64,000 nt of DNA. Source: Paenibacillus tengchongensis (lineage in GTDB: Bacteria > Bacillota > Bacilli > Paenibacillales > Paenibacillaceae). The DNA lies in the NCBI RefSeq assembly GCF_008973665.1, contig NZ_WACP01000017.1:1-64000 (forward strand). Reading direction: 5' to 3'. The translations under genes and the position numbers were made by a program. The notes beneath the pieces were generated by a model, which saw nothing but the letters and a program-made list of their open reading frames with translations, was not told the DNA's origin and made no database searches. Shown here piece after piece: positions 1 to 6,387 of this stretch; within the stretch, counting starts at the first letter, position 1, and each line of letters begins with the position of its first letter.

Positions 1-99
1 GGGGTTCCACGCGTACCCATCCCGAACACGACCGTTAAGCCCTCCAGCGCCGATGGTACTTGGACCGAAGGGTCCTGGGAGAGTAGGACGCCGCCAAGC
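1..99 (+). rRNA. rrf: 5S ribosomal RNA, 3' part
   Basis: The window opens inside a 5S rRNA: the stretch CCCATCCCGAACACG and the end GAGAGTAGGACGCCGCCAAG are the conserved 5S core and 3' strand. Roughly the first 17 nucleotides are missing to the left. It is followed at 115 by a tRNA block, as at the end of a Bacillota rRNA operon. Confidence 0.95.
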
Positions 100-114
100 G
101 GAACTATATAATAT

Positions 115-190
115 TCCCTGATAGCTCAGTTGGTAGAGCACTCGACTGTTAATCGAGTTGTCACAGGTTCGAGTCCTGTTCGGGGAGCCA
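115..190 (+). tRNA. tRNA-Asn (GTT)
   Basis: Cloverleaf with a 7-bp acceptor stem (TCCCTGA with TCGGGGA), anticodon loop CTGTTAA giving GTT, TTCGAGT in the T-arm and an encoded CCA. First tRNA after the 5S gene. Confidence 0.96.
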
Positions 191-191
191 T

Positions 192-267
192 GCTCTCATA
201 GCTCAGCAGGTAGAGTGCTTCCATGGTAAGGAAGAGGTCACCGGTTCGAATCCGGTTGAGAGCTCCA
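192..267 (+). tRNA. tRNA-Thr (GGT)
   Basis: The anticodon loop ATGGTAA gives GGT. GGTTCGAATCC T-arm, discriminator T and encoded CCA. Confidence 0.95.
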
Positions 268-275
268 TCTTTTAA

Positions 276-350
276 GGCCCGTTGGTCAAGGGGTTAAGAC
301 ACCTCCCTTTCACGGAGGTAACATGGGTTCGAATCCCATACGGGTCACCA
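276..350 (+). tRNA. tRNA-Glu (TTC)
   Basis: The anticodon loop CTTTCAC gives TTC. The acceptor stem GGCCCGT pairs with ACGGGTC (one G-U pair); CCA is encoded. Confidence 0.95.
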
Positions 351-394
351 ATTTTCATTTAGGTTTCGTTTCTTTTGAGATCAACCTTACATTC

Positions 395-470
395 GGAGGC
401 TTAGCTCAGCTGGGAGAGCATCTGCCTTACAAGCAGAGGGTCGGGGGTTCGAACCCCTCAGCCTCCACCA
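395..470 (+). tRNA. tRNA-Val (TAC)
   Basis: The anticodon loop CTTACAA gives TAC. Acceptor GGAGGCT/AGCCTCC; CCA encoded. Confidence 0.96.
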
Positions 471-521
471 TTATCATCTTTATTTTAAAGTGATTTTGGA
501 CACTCTATTGGTGTTCGCCCT

Positions 522-595
522 AGGGGATTAGCCAAGCGGTAAGGCAACGGACTCTGACTCCGTCATCATAGGTTCGAATCCTATATCCCCTGCCA
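522..595 (+). tRNA. tRNA-Gln (CTG)
   Basis: The anticodon loop CTCTGAC gives CTG, reading CAG. Acceptor AGGGGAT/ATCCCCT, discriminator G and encoded CCA. The GCCA 3' end matches the TGGC bulge of the T-box ahead of glnS at 53372-53375. Confidence 0.94.
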
Positions 596-600
596 AGTGC

Positions 601-673
601 GAGCCATTAGCTCAGTCGGTAGAGCACCTGACTTTTAATCAGGGTGTCGAAGGTTCGAGTCCTTCATGGCTCA
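601..673 (+). tRNA. tRNA-Lys (TTT)
   Basis: The anticodon loop CTTTTAA gives TTT. Acceptor GAGCCAT/ATGGCTC with discriminator A. CCA is not encoded (CTT follows), so the CCA-adding enzyme must complete it. Confidence 0.95.
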
Positions 674-689
674 CTTCTTAATACAATAT

Positions 690-773
690 GCGCGTGTGGC
701 GGAATTGGCAGACGCACTAGACTTAGGATCTAGCGTCTTTGACGTGGGGGTTCAAGTCCCTCCACGCGCACCA
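690..773 (+). tRNA. tRNA-Leu (TAG)
   Basis: 84-nt class II tRNA with a long variable arm. The anticodon loop CTTAGGA gives TAG. Acceptor GCGCGTG/CACGCGC; CCA encoded. Confidence 0.96.
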
Positions 774-783
774 TTTACATTAT

Positions 784-858
784 GCGGACGTGGCTCAGCG
801 GTAGAGCATCGCCTTGCCAAGGCGAGGGTCGCGGGTTCGATTCCCGTCGTCCGCTCCA
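784..858 (+). tRNA. tRNA-Gly (GCC)
   Basis: The anticodon loop TTGCCAA gives GCC. GCGGACG acceptor, encoded CCA. Confidence 0.95.
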
Positions 859-864
859 TAATTT

Positions 865-941
865 GCGCCCTTAGCTCAGCTGGATAGAGCGTTTGACTAC
901 GAATCAAAAGGTCGGGAGTTCGAATCTCTCAGGGCGCGCCA
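865..941 (+). tRNA. tRNA-Arg (ACG)
   Basis: The anticodon loop CTACGAA gives ACG, whose A34 is normally deaminated to inosine. Acceptor GCGCCCT/AGGGCGC; CCA encoded. Confidence 0.95.
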
Positions 942-960
942 TTTATATGGCTGATATTTA

Positions 961-1034
961 CGGGATGTAGCTCAGCTTGGTAGAGCACCTGGTTTGGGAC
1001 CAGGGGGTCGCATGTTCAAATCGTGTCATCCCGA
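961..1034 (+). tRNA. tRNA-Pro (TGG), copy 1
   Basis: The anticodon loop TTTGGGA gives TGG. Acceptor CGGGATG/CATCCCG, discriminator A, no encoded CCA. Identical to the copy at 1135-1208. Confidence 0.95.
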
Positions 1035-1046
1035 TATCATTTCTTT

Positions 1047-1120
1047 GCGGGTGTAGTTCAATGGTAGAACTTCAGCCTTCCAAGCTGATAGCGTGGGTTC
1101 GATTCCCATCACCCGCTCCA
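1047..1120 (+). tRNA. tRNA-Gly (TCC)
   Basis: The anticodon loop CTTCCAA gives TCC. Acceptor GCGGGTG, CCA encoded. It sits between the two identical tRNA-Pro genes. Confidence 0.95.
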
Positions 1121-1134
1121 TAATAATTTCATAA

Positions 1135-1208
1135 CGGGATGTAGCTCAGCTTGGTAGAGCACCTGGTTTGGGACCAGGGGGTCGCATGTTCAAATCGTGT
1201 CATCCCGA
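1135..1208 (+). tRNA. tRNA-Pro (TGG), copy 2
   Basis: Sequence identical to 961-1034, so the Pro gene was duplicated around tRNA-Gly(TCC). Last tRNA of the block; no encoded CCA. Confidence 0.95.
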
Positions 1209-1230
1209 TCCAAAGTCTACGGACTGCGAG

Positions 1231-1258
1231 AAACTCTTACTTCGGTAAGAGTTTTTTG
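1231..1258 (+). terminator. Terminator of the tRNA block
   Basis: 10-bp stem AAACTCTTAC/GTAAGAGTTT with a TTCG tetraloop, running into a T-run. It closes the rRNA-tRNA transcription unit. Confidence 0.93.
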
Positions 1259-1427
1259 TTGTATAGCAAATGAAGAGAACTTATGTTTGTCTAATTATCC
1301 CGCATCATCCCTTTATGCAGACGGTCGTGACCGAGTTCATGTGTGCAGACAAAACGCTGCCACTCTGCAGGAAGCCCCTCATGAATGACAACCTACGGGC
1401 AGTTAGTGTAGTTGGTTTGCGAAAAGA

Positions 1428-1862
1428 TTAATGACTGTCTTCCTCGTCGGACTTCTTCCGCTTGTTCACCTGCTTGGCTTCCCAGAAAAGGCCGGTCTGT
1501 ACATCCTTAATCCGCTGCTTATCTTCTTTGTTCAACGGGATGCCATCGAACATCAATTCACCGTCGTCCTCCAGCATGGCCCGGAAATCGCGCTTATCCT
1601 TGCTTGTGGCCCATGCAGGGACTGTGTTCTCGTTAAGGCTGACCTGATCTTCCATATATCCGGCCCGCTCCATCATTGCTTCATAAGGAACTTCAAGGGC
1701 TTCAGCGAGCTTTCGCAGTGTTGCCGGCTTGGGCACACCTCTATGACCGTTCTCCATTCTAGAGATCTGAGATCCGCTGATCCCGGCTCTATCGGCAAGC
1801 TGATGAATCGTCAGGCTCTGCTGCTCCCGAAGCTGTTTGAGATATTCCCCGAATACCGTCAT
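1428..1862 (-). CDS. XRE-family (HTH_3) regulator, phage-repressor-like
   Basis: 144 aa. Residues 5-62 form a Cro/C1-type helix-turn-helix (LADRAGISGSQISRMENG is the recognition region). A hydrophilic, strongly charged C-terminal half ends in Lys/Asp/Glu-rich residues. It has no metallopeptidase or LexA-type peptidase motif, so it is a small DNA-binding repressor. The start has AAGGAGTG about 7 bases upstream. It faces away from the prophage-remnant genes that follow (2199-6048), as a phage repressor would. The target is unknown; a housekeeping XRE regulator acquired separately is also possible. Confidence 0.85.
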   Translation of the reverse strand: MTVFGEYLKQLREQQSLTIHQLADRAGISGSQISRMENGHRGVPKPATLRKLAEALEVPYEAMMERAGYMEDQVSLNENTVPAWATSKDKRDFRAMLEDDGELMFDGIPLNKEDKQRIKDVQTGLFWEAKQVNKRKKSDEEDSH

Positions 1863-2198
1863 GGTCCCACTCCTTTTAACCTTATTGACTTATGGTAATA
1901 ATATTAAAAAATATTGTCAAAAGGTAAAAGTATAAAGCATAACTGTTGCCAAAAGACAAGAATAAGCGCGAAAACCATTAGTTTTGTTCTAAAAACAGGG
2001 AAATTCTGTGTTTTACCATACAGAGAGAAGATTTTATCACATTTTCCGAAAGGCTTCCTCTGCTAATCACCTAACATAACTTCTAAGGGAGTGTGTTTTA
2101 TGATTAAAATGTCCTCTTTGCGAGAATATGCTTGAACGATACCGTATTTATAGGAGTTACTTTCGAAGCCAGAGAGGCTGCCACCACCTATTCCTATA
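1863..2198. other. Intergenic, no convincing gene
   Basis: AT-rich spacer upstream of the XRE gene. It must hold that gene's promoter (minus strand); the AATATT-AAAA-AATATT symmetry near 1901-1916 is a possible operator. No convincing reading frame was found on either strand. Confidence 0.4.
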
Positions 2199-2588
2199 AT
2201 GAATTGGTGGAAAGGGCTAAAGGAGAAGAAGGAAGAAAAGCAAGAGAAAAAGGAAGAATCTCCTTGTCCGGAGGAAAGACAGAAAAAAACGTGTCCAGAC
2301 AAGGCACAAGGAAATGACAAAAGTTCTGCCAACCCCGAGAAAGCCAAATGCCCCGCTGCTCCCCTAAAATTGCCTAAGATTGCTGATATGCTTAAGCCGT
2401 TTGAAGCTATAGGGATTTTAGGAAATAAGGCACTTGTTAATGCTGATATGCCAGGTGCTGATGCAGGCGGAAGCAAGTTGGGTGCTATCATTGGCCTAAT
2501 GGCTTCCAAAGCTCTGGCAGCTGCCGGGGTTAACGGATATAATCAGGGTTATCTCACGCATAAAAATTGGAATGATGAAACCCCGTGA
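2199..2588 (+). CDS. Hypothetical protein, probable prophage remnant
   Basis: 129 aa, not recognised. Residues 5-50 are Lys/Glu/Cys-rich and low in complexity; residues 85-118 are Gly/Ala-rich and hydrophobic (GGSKLGAIIGLMASKALAAA). No clear ribosome binding site precedes the ATG. Its end overlaps the first codons of the broken tail-fibre gene at 2572. The C-terminal part may therefore be the upstream piece of that same tail gene, cut off by a frameshift. A chance open frame cannot be excluded. Confidence 0.35.
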   Translation: MNWWKGLKEKKEEKQEKKEESPCPEERQKKTCPDKAQGNDKSSANPEKAKCPAAPLKLPKIADMLKPFEAIGILGNKALVNADMPGADAGGSKLGAIIGLMASKALAAAGVNGYNQGYLTHKNWNDETP

Positions 2589-3754
2589 ACTACCGAGCAC
2601 TAATCTAAACGAAGTTGTGGAACCCGGCATGTACCTGCTGGGTGATAATTCACAATATGTTAACGCACCAGGTCTTAGCTGGAGCGAATTAGACGTTACG
2701 AAAAATGCCGCTGGTTTTGTTGTACAGGAAGCGACTAGTGTGGTCGGATCAGGTAAGAAATGGCGTTCTCGTTCGGACACGGGGAACTGGTCGGCTTGGG
2801 CAAAAGTCATGAGTGAATGGGACGTATCGGCTGCTGTAGTAAACCCGCCGTATGCTGTTACTACCAACACAGCCAGTGGATACGCCGCAAATTATCCTGA
2901 TAGGACTATTTATACCCTTTCTGCAGGGTTAAGGATAACGATCAAGACCCATGCTGCCAGCACAGGGCCGATCACGCTTACGGTTGACGGGCTGGAAGCA
3001 CGGCCGATCAAAAAGCATGAATGGCAACAATCCACCTTTGGCTTATGGCGGGGTGTACACGCTGGTTTACGATGGCTCGGCTTTTTATCTTACAGGGTGA
3101 GGGGGGAGTATGGTACAGCAATAGCATCCGAGGTTTTGGCCGGCAAGACCATAGGTACAGAGTCAGGATTATTAACGGGAACAATGGTTAACAACGGAGC
3201 TGGTGGGACAGTTACACCTTCAAGGCAGCCCAAACCAAACCAGCGGGGTACTATTCTTCCCCCATCACTGTTGCAGCAGTGTCAGCACCTTCAAACAAAA
3301 TCCTATCCGATACTACGATTGCTGGAGTCAAAGGCACCGTGCCTATTATTCATCCGGAGATGATCCGGCCCAAGGTGTATGCAAATGGGGAGACGGAACG
3401 CTAGCAGTTTATCCATCAGAAGGCTACAGAAAAGGCGGGGCCGGAGCAGGAGAAATCAAGGTATCTGTCGTACAATTGAAGTCAGTTAACGCTTATTTGG
3501 CTCCAGAGTACATTAAATGAGGTGCTGAAATTTTCGGTGTAATCGGCAGCTTAATTGAGGGTAAACGATATGCATCGGGTTCCCATACCGTTCAGGGAGT
3601 ATTTGAGGATGTCTTTATCGGAAATCTTGGATTTGCTCCCAGAACTGCGATAGCCCGTAAAGCGGATGGAGCGGATGACTATGGTATTTACCAGCCAGAC
3701 CTCGGGATAAATATTTACGTCAGATACGGGGAAAGTAATCCTAAATACAGGTGA
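2572..3754 (+). pseudogene. Broken phage tail-fibre gene (pyocin-knob type)
   Basis: The first ~90 codons from 2572 read as a tail-fibre/pyocin-knob domain (LNEVVEPGMYLLGDNSQY, later TGNWSAWAKVM). The text then jumps frame repeatedly. Near 3014 it leaves the first frame for NGNNPPLAYGGVYTLVYDG, and returns before EYGTAIASEVLAGKTIG. At about 3205 it shifts to YTFKAAQTKPAGYYSSPITV, followed by APSNKILSDTTIAGVKGT. At about 3350 it shifts again to YPSEGYRKGGAGAGEIKVSV. An in-frame TGA at 3518-3520 interrupts it before FGVIGSLIEGKRYASGS, and it stops at 3752. With at least four frame changes plus a stop, this is a decayed receptor-binding gene rather than a sequencing slip. Confidence 0.8.
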
Positions 3755-3809
3755 GAAATCAGGGAATGTTGCTCCTACCACTCGGAAAGAGGATTTCTCT
3801 TATTTTAAA

Positions 3810-4073
3810 GTGCTGGCAGATCAAGCTCCAGACACCGTCGGGATGATCGAGCTAGAGTATCGCCAGTATGCGCAGGACTTCCTAAATGCTACCTCTTATC
3901 GGGTCAATCCGGAAACCAGGGAGCTTGAATTTTGTTATGACCCATTTCCTTCAAGTGGACAGGAAGATCAGTCTTATCAAAAGCCCTTATCCGAGCAGTT
4001 AACATTGCTTGAGCAGCGTACTGAAGCGGCTGAAGCCGCAATTCTGGCATTGCTTGATTTGGGCCTTCAATAA
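3810..4073 (+). CDS. Small phage tail-associated protein
   Basis: 87 aa from a GTG at 3810 without a strong ribosome binding site. The same frame is open back to 3711 and reads sensibly (DTGKVILNTGEKSGN), so this may be the end of another disrupted gene. Central residues are aromatic and acidic (IELEYRQYAQDFLNAT). The last 30 residues form an Ala/Leu/Glu coiled coil, as in the short proteins lying between tail fibre and XkdX genes of PBSX-like phages. Function unknown. Confidence 0.5.
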   Translation: MLADQAPDTVGMIELEYRQYAQDFLNATSYRVNPETRELEFCYDPFPSSGQEDQSYQKPLSEQLTLLEQRTEAAEAAILALLDLGLQ

Positions 4074-4094
4074 CTACTGAGCGGGGTGATTAGT

Positions 4095-4181
4095 GTGTAT
4101 CTTTTTCTGTTAAATATGTGGACTATGGGTAAAGTTACAGAAGAATTGAATAGACTTTTAGCTGCAACACAAATCGAGTAA
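4095..4181 (+). CDS. XkdX-like small phage protein (short)
   Basis: 28 aa from a GTG with GGGGTGAT just upstream. The pattern (FLLNMWTMGKVTEELNRL) resembles the XkdX family of PBSX-type tail modules: an aromatic start, then a G-K-V-T-E-E-L helix. XkdX proteins usually have 40 or more residues, so this one seems shortened. Its place between the tail genes and an XhlA-like gene matches PBSX order. Too short for a firm call without a profile search. Confidence 0.45.
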   Translation: MYLFLLNMWTMGKVTEELNRLLAATQIE

Positions 4182-4184
4182 CTA

Positions 4185-4208
4185 ACGCCAATCCAGGCGT
4201 TTTTATTT
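4185..4208 (+). terminator. Terminator after the XkdX-like gene
   Basis: ACGCC/GGCGT stem with a 6-nt loop followed by TTTTTATTTT. Confidence 0.6.
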
Positions 4209-4209
4209 T

Positions 4210-4240
4210 GCCCCCGGTTGTAATCGGGGGCTTTCTTTTT
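4210..4240 (+). terminator. Second, stronger terminator
   Basis: GCCCCCG/CGGGGGC stem, 8-nt loop, then TTTCTTTTT. Two terminators in tandem separate the tail remnant from the lysis genes. Confidence 0.8.
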
Positions 4241-4268
4241 ACCTATAAGTATAGAGAGAGGGGGCCTT

Positions 4269-4676
4269 GTGGTGTCCAGCGGGGAGAATGGGAAGCAAGG
4301 GGGGACCGGAGGTGTAGGCGAATTGGATAAACGCATCGAGGATATGGAGTATGGGCTGAACGCCATGAAGAATGAGTTCGTCCGGCTCTCTGGAGAAGCG
4401 CTGGCTGCCGATAAGCGGCTGAAGGTGTTGGAGGAGAATGTCCGGCGCCACGAGGAAGGTCTGACACAGCTAAAGGAGACCACCATTGAAATGAAGGTTC
4501 AATATTCTTCGATCATCGGCAAAATTGACAGTCTGGAGAATAAAATTTTCTCCCTGCTGCAGCAGACGGGGAAAGATTCTGCAGCCGAACGCAAATTCTG
4601 GATGGATCTGCTGAAGTACGTGCTTGGCGGGACGATCTTCGTCATTATTGGCTATGTTTTTCTGGGAGGAGCTTAA
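4269..4676 (+). CDS. xhlA: XhlA-like lysis-associated membrane protein
   Basis: 135 aa from GTG (an alternative GTG lies one codon later) behind GAGAGAGGGGG. Residues 15-95 are predicted coiled coil (heptads such as ALAADKRLKVLEENVRRHEE). Residues 115-133 form one transmembrane helix (YVLGGTIFVIIGYVFLGGA), with a conserved-looking W-x-D-L-L-K-Y just before it. A long coiled coil followed by one C-terminal membrane helix is the XhlA/haemolysin pattern. In PBSX, XhlA acts with a holin and an amidase in lysis. A holin and an endolysin follow at 5066-6048. Confidence 0.75.
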   Translation: MVSSGENGKQGGTGGVGELDKRIEDMEYGLNAMKNEFVRLSGEALAADKRLKVLEENVRRHEEGLTQLKETTIEMKVQYSSIIGKIDSLENKIFSLLQQTGKDSAAERKFWMDLLKYVLGGTIFVIIGYVFLGGA

Positions 4677-4702
4677 ACAACGTTACTGTAATATCAACTT
4701 GA

Positions 4703-4964
4703 TCACCGTTGGTGACCTAGCGCAGATAGCTTACTCATCATAGCTTTTATTTCGTTTTTATCTGTTAGAACTACTTCTTCTCCGGAAGGCCGTGCCATGG
4801 ATATTTCACTTATTTCGATGGATGTAATACGCTCTACCGCGATTTGATGGGTGACCAGCTTTTGAAAAGAGGTTGTAATCATGTAGGGTAAATTCCTGTA
4901 GATAAGAAAAGTGAGGATCAGGATACTGATAACAATGAAAACATACCTGGTCCGGTTATTTCAA
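4703..4964 (-). pseudogene. Frameshifted small membrane protein
   Basis: On the minus strand an AGGAGG (4974-4979) sits 9 bases before TTG-AAA, then a stop appears at once. One base later the frame opens and reads NRTRYVFIVISILILTF, followed by about 65 residues to the TGA at 4703. The product would be ~86 aa: one N-terminal membrane helix, then an extracytoplasmic or cytoplasmic region containing VERITSIEISEISMARPSG. The good ribosome binding site and orderly sequence suggest a recently broken gene. Family not recognised. Confidence 0.5.
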
Positions 4965-5065
4965 AAATAAAGACCTCCTGCCCCTGGTTGATTTCCATAT
5001 TTAACTAATACTATAAATCGCTTTGTTTATTTCTTCAATAACAGTTTGAGAGGAGGTTAACGGGT

Positions 5066-5773
5066 TTGCTTACATGGACACAGGTGAAAAATAAATCGGC
5101 TTCCAGGCTGAACGGGCTGCATCCTGCCGTACGCGCGGCAACCGAGTTGCTTATGGAACGCTGCTACGCTGCCGGTGTGCCGATTCTTATTACTCAGGGA
5201 TTACGTACCAGCTCCGAGCAGGACGCCTTATACGCCCAGGGACGGACCAAGCCCGGAGCCGTCGTTACAAATGCCCGCGGGGGATACAGTTACCACAATT
5301 ACGGGCTGGCTGTTGATTTCGCCCTGCTGCTGCCCGGCGGCGCCGTTTCTTGGGAGATGAAACGCGATGGCGACGGAGATGGCACGGCAGATTGGCAGGA
5401 GGTTGTGCGGCAAGCCAAAGTGCTTGGCTTTGAATGGGGTGGAGACTGGAGCAGCTTCAAAGATTATCCTCATTTACAGATGTGCTTTGGCTTAACGATT
5501 AGTGAACTGCGGAGCGGGGTAAGGCCACAGGTTGCCGCCGTGGAAGCGGCATACAAACTGCTGCAAACAAAGGAGGCTAAAGAGATGAGCAAGACAGCCA
5601 CGGCAACTGTAAAGCTGGACGGCACCACAATTGCCGACGGTTATATAGACAGCGGAGTGACTTATGTACCGGTCAGGCCCATTGCAGAAGCGCTTGGATT
5701 AACGGTAGCCTATGACCAGAGCAGCCGGACGGTTACCCTCACTTCCTGCAGTAAGGAGGCCGGAGGAAGATGA
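5066..5773 (+). CDS. Endolysin: M15 L-Ala-D-Glu peptidase with a stalk-like C-terminal domain
   Basis: 235 aa from TTG, 8 bases after AGGAGGT. Residues 1-155 are a VanY/CwlK-type M15 peptidase that cuts the peptidoglycan stem peptide. The zinc-site motif SYHNYGLAVDF and the later PHLQM are present, so it looks catalytically intact. Residues 175-230 resemble the copper-amine-oxidase N-terminal-like 'stalk' domain common in Paenibacillus surface proteins (VTYVPVRPIAEALGLTV), probably for wall binding. The holin gene overlaps its stop by 4 bases (ATGA), so the two are translationally coupled. Confidence 0.88.
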   Translation: MLTWTQVKNKSASRLNGLHPAVRAATELLMERCYAAGVPILITQGLRTSSEQDALYAQGRTKPGAVVTNARGGYSYHNYGLAVDFALLLPGGAVSWEMKRDGDGDGTADWQEVVRQAKVLGFEWGGDWSSFKDYPHLQMCFGLTISELRSGVRPQVAAVEAAYKLLQTKEAKEMSKTATATVKLDGTTIADGYIDSGVTYVPVRPIAEALGLTVAYDQSSRTVTLTSCSKEAGGR

Positions 5774-6048
5774 ACAACGAGTTGTTTAACCATGTGCTGG
5801 CTTTCGCCACCACGTTATCGGTAGTGATTCTGGCCCTCGTACAGCTGATCAAAAATAATCTTAACCTTCCGCGCAACGTGATTCCGTTTATCGGGCTTGG
5901 CGTCGGCCTGCTGGTGGGAGCATTGGCCTACCCTTTTACCGACCTTAATTTGACGCTTCGCCTATGGGCGGGAGGTTTGGCCGGCTTGTCCGCTACGGGA
6001 CTGTTTGAGCTTGCCTTTAACAACCGGGCAGGAAATACGAAGGAATAA
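5770..6048 (+). CDS. Phage holin
   Basis: 92 aa with two clear membrane helices (about 8-28 and 38-57) and a third hydrophobic stretch (65-85). The C-terminus is short and charged. Its size, topology and 4-base overlap with an endolysin are those of a holin, which forms lesions that let the endolysin reach the wall. It ends the prophage remnant and is followed by a strong terminator. Confidence 0.85.
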   Translation: MNNELFNHVLAFATTLSVVILALVQLIKNNLNLPRNVIPFIGLGVGLLVGALAYPFTDLNLTLRLWAGGLAGLSATGLFELAFNNRAGNTKE

Positions 6049-6065
6049 GGATAGATTGGATTGAG

Positions 6066-6091
6066 CCTGCTCGTAAGAGCGGGTTTTTTTT
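6066..6091 (+). terminator. Terminator after the holin
   Basis: CCTGCTC/GAGCGGG stem with a GTAA loop and eight T. Confidence 0.9.
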
Positions 6092-6227
6092 GTTTTTTAT
6101 AACCCCGATTCCCAAAATGCCGCTTTGCATGTATAATTCTATCAACGCATGGGAGCTTATCTGAGTTTAAAGCAACGGCCGGCGGACCACATTATAATAA
6201 GAAGGAATTCCGTTTTATGATTTATGA

Positions 6228-6256
6228 CTGCATAAACAGCCTAAATGGTGTATAAT
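6228..6256 (+). promoter_or_regulatory. Likely ppc promoter
   Basis: A perfect TATAAT at 6251-6256 with a weak -35 (CTGCAT, 17-bp spacing). It would start a ~125-nt leader ahead of ppc. A second TATAAT at 6132-6137 with TTCCCA 17 bp upstream is an alternative distal promoter. Confidence 0.5.
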
Positions 6257-6282
6257 CGTAGTTACTGCGACGCTTTACAGCG

Positions 6283-6316
6283 CAATAAACCTTTAGCTGT
6301 GGCAGCCGGTTTATTG
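6283..6316 (+). promoter_or_regulatory. Stem-loop in the ppc leader
   Basis: Perfect 9-bp inverted repeat CAATAAACC/GGTTTATTG enclosing a second stem GCTG/CAGC. It lies about 27 bases after the proposed -10 and about 70 bases before the ppc start. No T-run follows, so it is not an ordinary terminator. It could be an operator or an RNA regulatory or stability element. Confidence 0.55.
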
Positions 6317-6387
6317 TATGCTATGGGAAAGCTTCGAAATTAGACAATGTTCACGAACATTGATCCGGAAGAGATGGGGGGAGCAGC

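Noticed and set aside
666..887. 73-codon open frame across tRNA-Leu and tRNA-Gly
   Set aside because: It runs through two well-formed tRNA genes, so it is not coding.
1135..6110. tRNA-Pro as a prophage attachment site
   Set aside because: The last tRNA lies next to the prophage remnant, but no repeat of its 3' end was found to the right of the holin, and no integrase is present.
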